Source: Alcanivorax sp. (GTDB lineage: Bacteria; Pseudomonadota; Gammaproteobacteria; Pseudomonadales; Alcanivoracaceae). From it: DNA of 64,000 bases. Position 1 is the stretch's first letter, and every line of letters begins with the position of its first letter. The stretch lies in assembly GCF_019431375.1 (NCBI RefSeq), contig NZ_CP080267.1, positions 1,116,001-1,180,000 of the forward strand, written 5' to 3'. Shown here in pieces: positions 24,301 through 31,894 of the stretch. The position numbers and the translations under genes are program-made. The notes under the pieces were generated by a model. That model had not been told where the DNA came from and did not search any database. It saw only the letters and a list, made by a program, of their open reading frames with translations.

Positions 24301-24668
24301 AACCGATACTCCTCACCGGCGCGCAAACCAGACATGGGAAAGGTCAGGGTATGTTTGCGGTTCGAGACCTGGACACTGGCCAGATCCACCAGGTTTCCCT
24401 CACTGTCCGCCAGACACAGTGCGCCCGCGAAATTCTCACCGTCAGGCTGACACTCCGCCTTGGCAGCAGCCTCATCAATGGCGCTGGAAAAAGTCAGCAA
24501 CAACTTGCTGCCGAGTGGCAGATCCACCATGCCATCCGAAGGGTATGCATAAATCAAAGCGTCGCCGGGCTCCGGTGGAACAAACACATCCGGGTCGTCT
24601 TCACAGGCATTCAGCAGGGGATAAAGCAGACATAAAACAGCCAGGCGCTGTAGCGATATTGTGCGCAT
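21315..24668 (-). CDS. Giant Ig-like (Big_5/SbsA-type) surface lipoprotein
   Basis: A 1117-residue lipoprotein. The signal peptide ends in LLYPLLNAC (lipobox) followed by EDD, which would disfavour inner-membrane retention only weakly. Repeated Big_5-type modules are recognisable by the pattern 'ALIYAYPSDGMVDLPLGS...LLLTFSSAID', 'VRITFTEPLVETTV', 'NIVVVFNEPVHDEGM' and 'IEISFNMPMEMASMTFG'. Each is followed by ...YRLW/TLTL/YYLDLG strands. A low-complexity polar loop (DVNGNGNWDSDEVEAVNN) resembles a calcium-binding repeat. No catalytic motif was seen. It is co-transcribed with the OmpW-like porin, suggesting a joint outer-membrane function such as substrate capture. Confidence 0.8.
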   Translation of the reverse strand: MRTISLQRLAVLCLLYPLLNACEDDPDVFVPPEPGDALIYAYPSDGMVDLPLGSKLLLTFSSAIDEAAAKAECQPDGENFAGALCLADSEGNLVDLASVQVSNRKHTLTFPMSGLRAGEEYRLWVSPQIASGIVNLDDQDGPLITFRTRQYNPLPDQVPEVLAINQENPGAYLPEPVADERFPFMDFSPVRITFTEPLVETTVRYGDTVKLEHQASGELVDVRILNERHYITLDPKDDLIGGDTYTLTLQGLEDFDEDVLETVTYELTPKLSKDDVVDLNPPIKQLMKAQPAQGDPGYPQASRLHGLPLNQFNLVTEALGMTQVNAMPLVLEGWMGRPDVHVEAVPVVARAGQQLRITGIDPIKLGGEVRTPMFTGDLIGTFVTDVTGYLVTNPYRPKGFQPDDDYAPMFVYMNFDLAMHAVEPRGNASVNQNLMHIQAVGVVDVKDGALTFEVFRTLELDILSGAAKVSADFALGVRADVDFEFEQFNRDPLQATGSFPEHNQPQVEPSNNIVVVFNEPVHDEGMEQVKLFRQDSSEPVPVQVRSSGSNLVITPLNELAAGQRYYLDLGDGLKDQDLFDPSHLQFVPGDATDGTGQIVFDTASYAADNGAPILPPVVLGAYPGIGCALEDRGVERQDAGGNTVKMAGRCVGGLASDSLYYPFSYDVSRPIEISFNMPMEMASMTFGTIAADGQSCEGGAMCLGEQVNGQWQSIPMSARRNSLRLRALPAPDTIIPGNAYRLVINGGDSGEAVFRSHDRFGNLGINTDPLNGMGTCGPLSNQPCVGGPPILLDFTATPDEGAAYATVLTREYTDVNGNGNWDSDEVEAVNNHARGHVKSTGGLIGGANLDEGDQIFTSAALPMAFLPKEPLDLSYIGLVDEGNGRWCATQEDANGDIYCIQTVGESAIPVEINAQHVMGTSLTANATLAIPILGDLIPLPLETGALVLRFRPYDDKPPQPLRGFVVNQIDPDSGEEIADPIFITRLDAWLDAPDLRLLSALIPGGQAIPNVADANVRSLPVSAYLTGPVKFLRNGQITLESRNASAIASTLNLSVDLGALIPVLGDLLDLILSGILPEEGVGSLELGIARDDFRIRVVNNPTHARLTTAGQENAGAR

Positions 24669-24979
24669 CCTTTCACCCGTTTCTTGTTTTTGGAGGCAGA
24701 TTTTTCTATTGATTCCGGGGACAGGATTCAGTGGCGGGAGGACGGGACAAGTTATCGTTTGTAAGCAACAATCCACATAATGGTGCGTTTTATCTACCTG
24801 ATAAATAGACACTTTTTGCCTTCACGTATACTTCACGCAGCAAATTCTCAAGCAATTCAACGGCTTTAGAAAACCGGCTTTCTGGTCACCATTCCTGTAC
24901 TCAAACTTTGTTCGTAATCATTCGTTGACAAGAAAAACCGCAACATGACGTTTTTTATCAAGCTGCGGACAAACAACGC
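24669..24979. other. AT-rich intergenic region, no gene seen
   Basis: 311 bp upstream of the giant lipoprotein and downstream of the panE-like gene. Noticeably AT-richer than its surroundings. It must hold the lipoprotein promoter. I found no convincing open frame or strong hairpin. Confidence 0.6.
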
Positions 24980-25900
24980 TCACGGGTAGCGAATACGCAA
25001 CGCGGTGAGCACAGTCGTCAGATGCGGCACCGGCACCTGGTGTCGCCCGGCAATGGCCACCAGATTCCCCAGGATGGCATCCAGTTCAATGGGCCGGTCG
25101 TTCAGGTAATCCAGTGCCATGGAATTCTTGTAGGCACCCATCTTGCGAGTGCCCGCCAGATTCTTTTCCACCAGATCTGCCGGCAGCGGATAACCATCGG
25201 CAGCAGCCACCGCCATTACCTCTTCCATCATGGTGCGGATCAGGTCTTCACCACCGGGGGCATCAAGAATCGACAGGGTATCGGCGCCATTGCACAGCAC
25301 ACTGAGGGGATTGAACGGTGCATTCCAGACACACTTGCGCCAGCGCTCCCCCACCACTGCCTCGCTATCGTTGACGTCAATGCCCCCTTCCCTGAACAGG
25401 CCGCTTAACCGGTGACAGTGATCATCAAAACCAGCGGGAAAGTTGCCCATTACCAGTTGGCCATAGGCCTGATGATGGACCTCACCGGGGCCGGTGCGGC
25501 TGACAGCGATAAATGCCAGGCAGCTCACCAGCGGATGGTGTGGATAGGCATCGGCCAGCTCCCGTTCGATATCCAGGCCATTCTCGATCAGCACCAGGCC
25601 GGTGTGCTCGCCCATCCAGGGCCGTACTAGCGCGGCCCGGTCCACGCCCGGCAACACCTTGACGCACAGCAGCACATAGTCGGGAAACGCATCCGGTGTG
25701 TCATCGGGGCGATACACCCGATCCGGCTGCCAGGACAGCTCGCCCAACGGGCTGGTAAAGCGAAATCCGCTCTCTTTTACTGCGTCATAATCCGAGCGCA
25801 GTACCACACTCACTTCACAGCCTGCGCGTTTGAGAATGGCACCGTAGAAGCTGCCGATGGCGCCGGCACCGACGATCAGGATGCGGGGTTTATCCGTCAT
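24980..25900 (-). CDS. panE: 2-Dehydropantoate 2-reductase family (PanE/ApbA-like)
   Basis: A 306-residue NADPH-dependent ketoacid reductase. The Rossmann motif ILIVGAGAIGSFYGAIL is at the N-terminus. The C-terminal helical domain carries the conserved WRKCVWNAPFNPLSVLCN (catalytic Lys in K-C-x-x-N) and MGAYKNSMALDYLNDRPIELDAI, where the substrate-binding Ser/Asn lie. The canonical role is ketopantoate to pantoate in CoA synthesis, but PanE-like paralogues also reduce other ketoacids, and the operon partners here do not point to pantothenate. The start (ATG 25900) overlaps the upstream transporter stop by 4 bp. Confidence 0.88.
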   Translation of the reverse strand: MTDKPRILIVGAGAIGSFYGAILKRAGCEVSVVLRSDYDAVKESGFRFTSPLGELSWQPDRVYRPDDTPDAFPDYVLLCVKVLPGVDRAALVRPWMGEHTGLVLIENGLDIERELADAYPHHPLVSCLAFIAVSRTGPGEVHHQAYGQLVMGNFPAGFDDHCHRLSGLFREGGIDVNDSEAVVGERWRKCVWNAPFNPLSVLCNGADTLSILDAPGGEDLIRTMMEEVMAVAAADGYPLPADLVEKNLAGTRKMGAYKNSMALDYLNDRPIELDAILGNLVAIAGRHQVPVPHLTTVLTALRIRYP

Positions 25901-27345
25901 AAACATCTCTCTTTCAATAATCCCTGCCGCATGGCATGCAACGGCCACAGCGCCAGCAGGAAAACGATCAACAACAACCAGAAAGCCCGGTCAAAACCAA
26001 ACTCGAAGGCCTGTGCCAGAGTCGCGGCAGGATCAGTCTGGCCGTAACGGTCACTGAAGAATTGTATGCAAAGGGCGCACAGGTTCACGCCCAGGGCGCC
26101 ACCTATCTGGCGGGCAAAATTAAAAATGCCAGAGCCCTGGGGAATCAGCCACGGCGGTAATAACCCCAGTGCGCCGGTGGACGATGGTGGCATCATCAGG
26201 CCCAACCCTACCCTGCCCAGCAGGGTCCACCATACCAGCCACACCGCCGAGGTGGTCAGGCTGGCACCGGCCATCAGCACCATGTTGAGGGCGAATAACA
26301 GCAGCCCGGCCAGCATGATGCGGGTTTCAGAAAACCGGTCTGTCAGATGCCCGGCCACCGGAAAGGTGAAGGCCATGGCCAACCCAGCCGGCATCAGCAT
26401 CAGGCCGGCGCTGGCCGCACTCTCACCCAGCACCTGCTGGAAATACAGCGGCGTCACATAGGTGGATGCAAACACCCCGGCACCGATCACCATGGACATG
26501 AGAAAACTGCCGGTGAAACCCGGATAACGGAACACGCGCAGATCCATGAGCGGCTGCCGGGTATGGCGTTGCCAGAGCACAAACAACACCATGGTAATAA
26601 GCCCACCCGGCAAGGCCGCCAACAGCAGGGGATCGACCCAGCCACGGCGATGGCCGTTGGCCAGCCCCCACAGCACCGCCGTCATGCCCACGGCCAGCAG
26701 CAGCACGCCGCCGGTATCCAGACGAAGCGGAGGTGCCTCCCGGTCCTTGCCCGGCAGGTACCGCCAGGCCATGGCCATGCCCACCACGCAGGCCGGCAAC
26801 ACCACCAGGAACACCGCCCGCCAGGACAGGGTATCCACCAGCACCCCACCGATGGCCGGCGCAATCGCCGGACCCAGCACCACGCCCAGCCCATAGATGC
26901 CCATGGCCTGGCCGCGCCGGTTATACGGAAATACCTGGAAGATAGTGATCATGGCCAAGGGCTGGATCAGCCCGGCAAGCAGGCCCTGCCCCACCCTCGC
27001 GGCCACCAGCAAGGGAAACTGATCACTGACAGCACCCACCAGGGACACCGCAATAAACAGCCCCATGGCCAACAGGTAGGCACCACGGGCACCGAACCGC
27101 TGGGCACACCAGGCGTTGAGCAGCATGCCCACGGTCATGGCCGCGAGAAAACCGGTGGCCAGCCAGTGCACCTGGTCCTGCGCCAGCTGAAACTCCACCA
27201 TGATGGTGGGAATGGCCACATTGATAATGGTGGACGCCAGCACCACGGACATGGTGCCGAGCATCACCGTTATCGTGGCCAGCCAGCGGTAGCGCGGCCC
27301 ATGGAGAGCGAAAAGCGCCAGGACCTGCGCTTCCACTGCCGCCAT
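25897..27345 (-). CDS. DHA2-family MFS exporter (EmrB/QacA-like)
   Basis: A 482-residue, about 14-TM proton-driven exporter. Motif A-like LNAWCAQRFGARGAYLLAM, motif C-like GLGVVLGPAIAPAIGGVLVD and the family's N-terminal VLASTIINVAIPTIM are present. Exports drugs, solvents or metabolites. It starts inside the stop codon of the upstream reductase (1-bp overlap) and overlaps panE by 4 bp, so the three genes are translationally coupled. It lacks an adjacent EmrA-type adaptor. Confidence 0.9.
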   Translation of the reverse strand: MAAVEAQVLALFALHGPRYRWLATITVMLGTMSVVLASTIINVAIPTIMVEFQLAQDQVHWLATGFLAAMTVGMLLNAWCAQRFGARGAYLLAMGLFIAVSLVGAVSDQFPLLVAARVGQGLLAGLIQPLAMITIFQVFPYNRRGQAMGIYGLGVVLGPAIAPAIGGVLVDTLSWRAVFLVVLPACVVGMAMAWRYLPGKDREAPPLRLDTGGVLLLAVGMTAVLWGLANGHRRGWVDPLLLAALPGGLITMVLFVLWQRHTRQPLMDLRVFRYPGFTGSFLMSMVIGAGVFASTYVTPLYFQQVLGESAASAGLMLMPAGLAMAFTFPVAGHLTDRFSETRIMLAGLLLFALNMVLMAGASLTTSAVWLVWWTLLGRVGLGLMMPPSSTGALGLLPPWLIPQGSGIFNFARQIGGALGVNLCALCIQFFSDRYGQTDPAATLAQAFEFGFDRAFWLLLIVFLLALWPLHAMRQGLLKERCL

Positions 27346-28373
27346 TACCGGGAGGTGTCTTCGCTAACCCGCACCAACAGCTTGCCCCGATTACGCCCTT
27401 GCAGCAGACCCTGAAAGGCGTCCACGGTATTTTCCAGTCCTTCCACCACATCTTCCTGGTACTGGATTTTTCCGGCCTGCATCCAGCTGCCCATGTCACG
27501 GACGAAGTCCTTCATCAGGTGGGCGTAATCGAACTGGATAAAGCCCTTGATCAGTACCCGCTTGACCAGCAGCTTGGTCAGAAACGCCGGCAACTGGTCT
27601 GGCCCCTGGGGCGCTTCGGTATCGTTATAGTGGGCGATGCGACCACACAGAGGAATGCGGGCGAAATCGTTGACCAGCTTCATCACCGCATCGAACACCT
27701 TGCCGCCCACGTTTTCGAAATAGATATCGATGCCATCGGGGCATGCCGCCTTGAGCTGGGCTTCAAAGTCGTCGTCCTTGTAGTTCACACAGGCATCAAA
27801 GCCATAAGCGTCGATCACATGCTGGCATTTGTCCGGGGCTCCGGCCACGCCCACCACACGGCAGCCCTTGAGCTTGGCGATCTGACCGACCACCTGACCC
27901 ACCGCGCCGCTGGCGGCAGAAACGACCACCGTCTCGCCTTCTTTCGGCTGGCCGATTTCCAGCAGCCCGGCGTAGGCGGTAAAGCCCGGCATGCCCAGCA
28001 CACCCACAGCAGTGCTGATGGGCGCCTGTTTCGGGTCCAGCTTGCGCAGCATCTCCTTGCCCTGCACGGAGTATTCCTGCCAGCCACCAAAACCGAGCAC
28101 GTAATCGCCGGCTTCATAACCCTCCAGGCGCGATTCCACCACCTGGCCCACGGTGGCGCCCTGCATCACATCACCGAGCTCCACACTGGCGGCATAGGAC
28201 TTGGCCGGACTCATGCGGCCACGCATATAGGGGTCCAGGGACAGGTAAATGGTGCGAATCAGAACCTGCCCGTCTTTCGGAGACGGCATCTCCCCTTCGC
28301 GCATGGGCAGGTGCTCGGCCTGAGGCATGCCCTTGGGGTACTCGGACAGAATAATCTGGCGATTGATCGTCAT
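27345..28373 (-). CDS. NADP-dependent MDR reductase (CurA/leukotriene B4 dehydrogenase-like)
   Basis: A 342-residue zinc-independent MDR. Markers: YLSLDPYMRGRMSPAKSYA (family signature), GMPGFTAYAGLLEIG and AASGAVGQVVGQIAKLKGCRVVGVAG (nucleotide-binding), and YFENVGGKVFDAVM. Members reduce the C=C bond of enones/enals such as curcumin. First gene of a three-gene overlapping operon with an MFS exporter and a PanE-like reductase, so it may be part of a detoxify-and-export unit. GGGAG lies upstream of ATG. Confidence 0.9.
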   Translation of the reverse strand: MTINRQIILSEYPKGMPQAEHLPMREGEMPSPKDGQVLIRTIYLSLDPYMRGRMSPAKSYAASVELGDVMQGATVGQVVESRLEGYEAGDYVLGFGGWQEYSVQGKEMLRKLDPKQAPISTAVGVLGMPGFTAYAGLLEIGQPKEGETVVVSAASGAVGQVVGQIAKLKGCRVVGVAGAPDKCQHVIDAYGFDACVNYKDDDFEAQLKAACPDGIDIYFENVGGKVFDAVMKLVNDFARIPLCGRIAHYNDTEAPQGPDQLPAFLTKLLVKRVLIKGFIQFDYAHLMKDFVRDMGSWMQAGKIQYQEDVVEGLENTVDAFQGLLQGRNRGKLLVRVSEDTSR

Positions 28374-28398
28374 GGTGCTCTCCCGTATTCAATGCCCG

Positions 28399-28621
28399 CT
28401 GTAGGAGCGTCGCTGGCGGCGAGATGGAAAGCAGGAGCAAGTTTCAAGTGACAAGTTGCAAGGCGCGATCAATGTACCACCAATCTCAAAGGCCTTGCCC
28501 GCGATACCAGGTTGAGCGCGGGACTGATGTCTCGGATTGCCATTGAGCTTTATTCGCGTTGCAGCTTGAAACTTGATACTTGCAACTGGCCTTTATCGCG
28601 CCGCAAGCGACGCTCCTACAG
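28399..28621. repeat. REP-like arms enclosing the heptad element (f)
   Basis: CTGTAGGAGCGTCGC starts at 28399, and its reverse complement (GCGACGCTCCTACAG) ends at 28621. Inside lies a complete heptad-armed palindrome (28439-28588): left AAGTTTC AAGTGAC AAGTTGC AAGGCGC, right GCGTTGC AGCTTGA AACTTGA TACTTGC. One palindrome class is thus nested inside another. It fills the gap between the CurA-like and ACAD genes. Confidence 0.85.
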
Positions 28622-28640
28622 CAAAATAATTTTTGTCATC

Positions 28641-28664
28641 AAAAAAGGCGGCCGAAGCCGCCTT
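28641..28664 (-). terminator. Terminator of the paired ACAD operon
   Basis: AAGGCGGC cgaa GCCGCCTT followed on the minus strand by six T, about 12 bp after the ACAD small-subunit stop. Confidence 0.9.
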
Positions 28665-28675
28665 GGTGTTTTGCC

Positions 28676-29818
28676 TTATGCTGCGTCTTCATCCACATCC
28701 AGCAGGCTTTCCAGCTGCTGCATGTGGTAGCCAAGATCACCAAGCTGGTGATCGATCATCACGATACGCTTGGCGTAATGAGACACGGCGGTTTCTTCCA
28801 TCATGCCCATACCACCATGGAGCTGGATGGCTTCTTCCGCCACCTTGCGACCGGATTTGCCGATGATTGCCTTGGCCGCAGCCAGACGCTTGGCACGCAC
28901 CGGCGCTGACAACTCCAGGGAACAGGCGGCCAGAATGGTCATGGAGCGGGCCTTTTCCAGTTCCATGCGCATTTCCACCATGCGATGCTGCAGGGCCTGG
29001 AACTTGCCGATGGGTACGCCGAACTGCTGGCGTTCCTTGATGTAGTTCAAGGTGTGGTCACAGGCCACTTCCATGGCGCCGGTGGCTTCCGCACAGAGGG
29101 CGACAATGCCCAGCGCCAGGGATTTCTCCAGGGCGTCAATGGCATTGCCTTCTTCACCCAGCAGCTCCGCCGGCGCATTGTTGAAGGTGATTTCCGCCGC
29201 ATGCAGGCCATCAATGGTTTCGTAACCACGACGGCTGACACCGTCGGCGGCGGCATCCACCACAAAGGCGGACAGGCCATTACGGTCATTGGTGCTGCCA
29301 GCAGTACGGGCAATCACGACCAGCTTGTCGGCGCTATCGCCGTGCAGGACCACCGCCTTGCTACCGTTGATCACATAGCCATCGCCACTCTTTTCCGCGG
29401 TGGTGGCCACATGGGTGTGGTCATAACGGCCTTCCGGCTCGTAGGCGGCCAGGGCCAGACGCACTTCGCCACCGACGATGGCGCTAATCAATGCCTCTTT
29501 CTGGCTGTCGCTGCCCAGGGAATTAATCAGGGTGCCGCTGAGCACCACAGTGGCCAGATAGGGTTCCAGCACCAGGCCACGACCGAAACCTTCGGCCACT
29601 ACCATCAGCTCCGGACCACCGCCATTGAAGCCACCGAAGTCTTCAGAAAACGGTACACCCAGCAGGCCCAGTTCGGCGAACTGCTGCCACATTTCTGTTG
29701 AATACCCCAGCTCGCTGGTGCGGGCTTTTTCGCGTACGTCAAAGGGGTAACCATCGCGAACCAGACGGCCCACGGTTTCCTCGAGCATGCGTTGTTCGTC
29801 GCTCAGTTTGAAGTCCAT
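28676..29818 (-). CDS. Acyl-CoA dehydrogenase, smaller partner of a pair
   Basis: A 380-residue ACAD-fold protein: DFKLSDEQRMLEETVGRLV at the N-terminus, NYIKERQQFGVPIGKFQALQ and EAIQLHGGMGMMEETAVSHYAKR later. The usual C-terminal YEGT(T/S) catalytic segment is missing: it ends in DLGYHMQQLESLLDVDEDAA. It starts 10 bp after the other ACAD gene, like the PimC/PimD and ChsE-type heteromeric dehydrogenases, in which one chain supplies the base and the other completes the flavin or substrate site. Its role is desaturation of the acyl-CoA made by the ligase upstream. Confidence 0.9.
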   Translation of the reverse strand: MDFKLSDEQRMLEETVGRLVRDGYPFDVREKARTSELGYSTEMWQQFAELGLLGVPFSEDFGGFNGGGPELMVVAEGFGRGLVLEPYLATVVLSGTLINSLGSDSQKEALISAIVGGEVRLALAAYEPEGRYDHTHVATTAEKSGDGYVINGSKAVVLHGDSADKLVVIARTAGSTNDRNGLSAFVVDAAADGVSRRGYETIDGLHAAEITFNNAPAELLGEEGNAIDALEKSLALGIVALCAEATGAMEVACDHTLNYIKERQQFGVPIGKFQALQHRMVEMRMELEKARSMTILAACSLELSAPVRAKRLAAAKAIIGKSGRKVAEEAIQLHGGMGMMEETAVSHYAKRIVMIDHQLGDLGYHMQQLESLLDVDEDAA

Positions 29819-29828
29819 GGTCGTCTCC

Positions 29829-31025
29829 TTACAGTCCCAGAATCATCTTGGCGATGATGTTCTTCTGAATTTCATTGGAGCCGCCGAAGATCGACAGCTT
29901 GCGCATGTTGAAGTATTTGGTGGAAACGCTGTTGGCAAAGTCGGGGCCCACCCTCTCGCCGTCGTAATCCGCGTCAAAAGTTTCCGGCATGAATGGCAGA
30001 GCATAGGGACCTGCTGCACGACGGAACAGATCAGTAATTTCCTGACGCAGTTCGGTACCCATGATTTTCAGAAAGGAACTTTCCGCCCCGGGGACACCGC
30101 CGGCCTGAGCCGCAGCCACGGTGCGCAGGTTGGTCATTTCCAGGGCCATCAATTCCATTTCCACATCCGCCAGACGGTTGCGGAACAGCGGGTCTTCGAT
30201 CAGCGGCTTGCCATTCTGCTGCACCTTGCCAGCCACTTCTTTCAAGTGCTTGAGGGCTGCCTTGGACTGGCCCACACCGGCAATACCGGTGCGTTCAAAA
30301 GTCAGCAGGTACTTGGCGCAGGTCCAGCCCTTGTTCTCTTCACCGACCAGGTTTTCCACCGGCACTTTTACGTCGTCGAAGAACACTTCGTTCACTTCGT
30401 GCTCGCCGTCCAGAGTAATCAGGGGGCGCACGGTGATGCCCGGGGTCTGCATGTCGATCAGCAGGAAGGAAATGCCTTCCTGTTTCTTGGCATTGGGGTC
30501 GGTGCGCACCAGACAGAAGATCCAGTCAGCATGCTGGCCAAGGGTGGTCCAGGTTTTCTGACCATTGACCACATAGTGGTCGCCTTCACGGACGGCCTTG
30601 GTTTTCAGGCCGGCAAGGTCAGAACCGGCGCCCGGCTCGGAATAACCCTGACACCACCACACATCACTGTTAAGGATGGAGGGCAGATAGGTTTTCTTCT
30701 GCTCTTCAGTGCCGAACTTGATGATTACCGGTGCCACCATGTTCACACCGAAAGGCAGCACGGTGGGGGCACCGTACTCGGCACACTCTTCCTCGAAGAT
30801 ATGCTTCTGGATCGGAGACCAGCCGGTGCCGCCGTGTTCCTTCGGCCAGTGCAGGGCCATCCAGCCTTTTTCGTTGAGAATTTTCTGCCAGCGGATGGTG
30901 TCTTCCTTGCCCAGGTGCTGGTTGTTCTTGACCTTGCTGGCAATTTCCTTGGGCAGCTTCTCGTCCAGAAAGGCGCGCACTTCATCGCGAAACGCCAGTT
31001 CTTCCGGGGTGTAGTTGATATCCAT
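29829..31025 (-). CDS. Acyl-CoA dehydrogenase, larger partner of a pair
   Basis: A 398-residue ACAD. YSEPGAGSDLAGLKTKAV (FAD loop), NGQKTWTTLGQHAD, FERTGIAGVGQ, and a C-terminus IFGGSNEIQKNIIAKMILGL, which carries the catalytic region in the form seen in PimC/long-chain or cyclic-substrate dehydrogenases. It probably forms a heterotetramer with the downstream ACAD. Together they sit in one minus-strand locus with a Liv-type importer and an acyl-CoA ligase, suggesting a dedicated substrate rather than general fatty acids. Confidence 0.9.
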   Translation of the reverse strand: MDINYTPEELAFRDEVRAFLDEKLPKEIASKVKNNQHLGKEDTIRWQKILNEKGWMALHWPKEHGGTGWSPIQKHIFEEECAEYGAPTVLPFGVNMVAPVIIKFGTEEQKKTYLPSILNSDVWWCQGYSEPGAGSDLAGLKTKAVREGDHYVVNGQKTWTTLGQHADWIFCLVRTDPNAKKQEGISFLLIDMQTPGITVRPLITLDGEHEVNEVFFDDVKVPVENLVGEENKGWTCAKYLLTFERTGIAGVGQSKAALKHLKEVAGKVQQNGKPLIEDPLFRNRLADVEMELMALEMTNLRTVAAAQAGGVPGAESSFLKIMGTELRQEITDLFRRAAGPYALPFMPETFDADYDGERVGPDFANSVSTKYFNMRKLSIFGGSNEIQKNIIAKMILGL

Positions 31026-31067
31026 TTTTAAACCTCTTGAAAGGTTGTTCTTTGCTTCGCAACCACT

Positions 31068-31120
31068 GTTGGAGCCTTGCTGACTTCAGAACGCGTTCGC
31101 CTTGCAAGCAAGGTTCCAAC
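31068..31120. repeat. REP-like palindrome GTTGGAGCCTTGC/GCAAGGTTCCAAC
   Basis: Near-perfect 13-bp inverted arms 27 bp apart, related to the palindromes at 4.2 and 5.7 kb. It directly abuts the truncated 3' end of the dehydrogenase remnant. Confidence 0.75.
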
Positions 31121-31126
31121 GGTCGG

Positions 31127-31894
31127 TTACACATCCAGCGGGCGGGCGGCGATGCCCTCTTCCAGAATCTTCGCGCCCTCGTTGACCATCACGTACATGC
31201 AGCGCTCAAGGATTTCCTGTTCGCTGATCGCGCGGGGTGATCCCGTTTTCACTACGGTATTGTTCAATAATGCCGTCTACATCCGGTGAAGGGACAGGGG
31301 TACGATCGCCCTCTTTATAGTCAAATACGCCAGCCTGGGTTTTCTGGCCCAATCGGCCGGCTTCAACCAGTTCGTCGTCTTCCTTTCGCAATTCCTCACG
31401 GATGCGGTAGCCCACATCCATACCGGCCAGGTCAGACATGGCAAAAGGCCCCATGGGGAAGCCCAGATCGAACAGCACCTTGTCCACCTGTTCCGGGCTG
31501 GCGCCTTCATTGACCAGCTCGATGGCTTCCGCCTGGCGCTTGTGCAGCATGCGATTGCCGACGAAACCATGGCACACGCCCACCAGCACACCGACCTTGC
31601 CGATGCGACGGCTCAGATCCATGACAGTGGCAATCACCTCGTCGGAGGTCTTTCGCCACGGTTTTCCAGCAGTTTCATCACATTGGCCGGGCTGAAAAAG
31701 TGCATGCCCATCACGTCTTCGGGACGGTTGGTGAAAGCGGCGATGCGGTTCACGTCCCCTCTTCCAGTTCGCTGAACACGGCCCTTTTTCACGTCCATGT
31801 TCTCGAACACCGCTTCGATTACCAGGAATCTCAGCGCCTCGTTCGCAGTTCTTGCGAATCGAGAATTTTTACCGGTGCCTATAAAGCTGGGCAA
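31127..31894 (-). pseudogene. Remnant of a FadB/FadJ-type 3-hydroxyacyl-CoA dehydrogenase
   Basis: Fragments of a multifunctional beta-oxidation enzyme are readable in three frames: VIEAVFENMDVKK ... MGMHFFSPANVMKLLEN (31634-31894), VLVGVCHGFVGNRMLHKRQ ... FPMGPFAMSDLAGMDVGYRI (31206-31637), then ISEQEILERCMYVMVNEGAK (about 31127-31225). Breaks include a single-base loss in the RGEK-TSDEV segment, an internal deletion in the NTSTLD region, and a shift near 31215. The hydratase half, the N-terminus and the normal C-terminus (after RPLDV) are missing. It cannot make a working enzyme as read. Confidence 0.85.
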
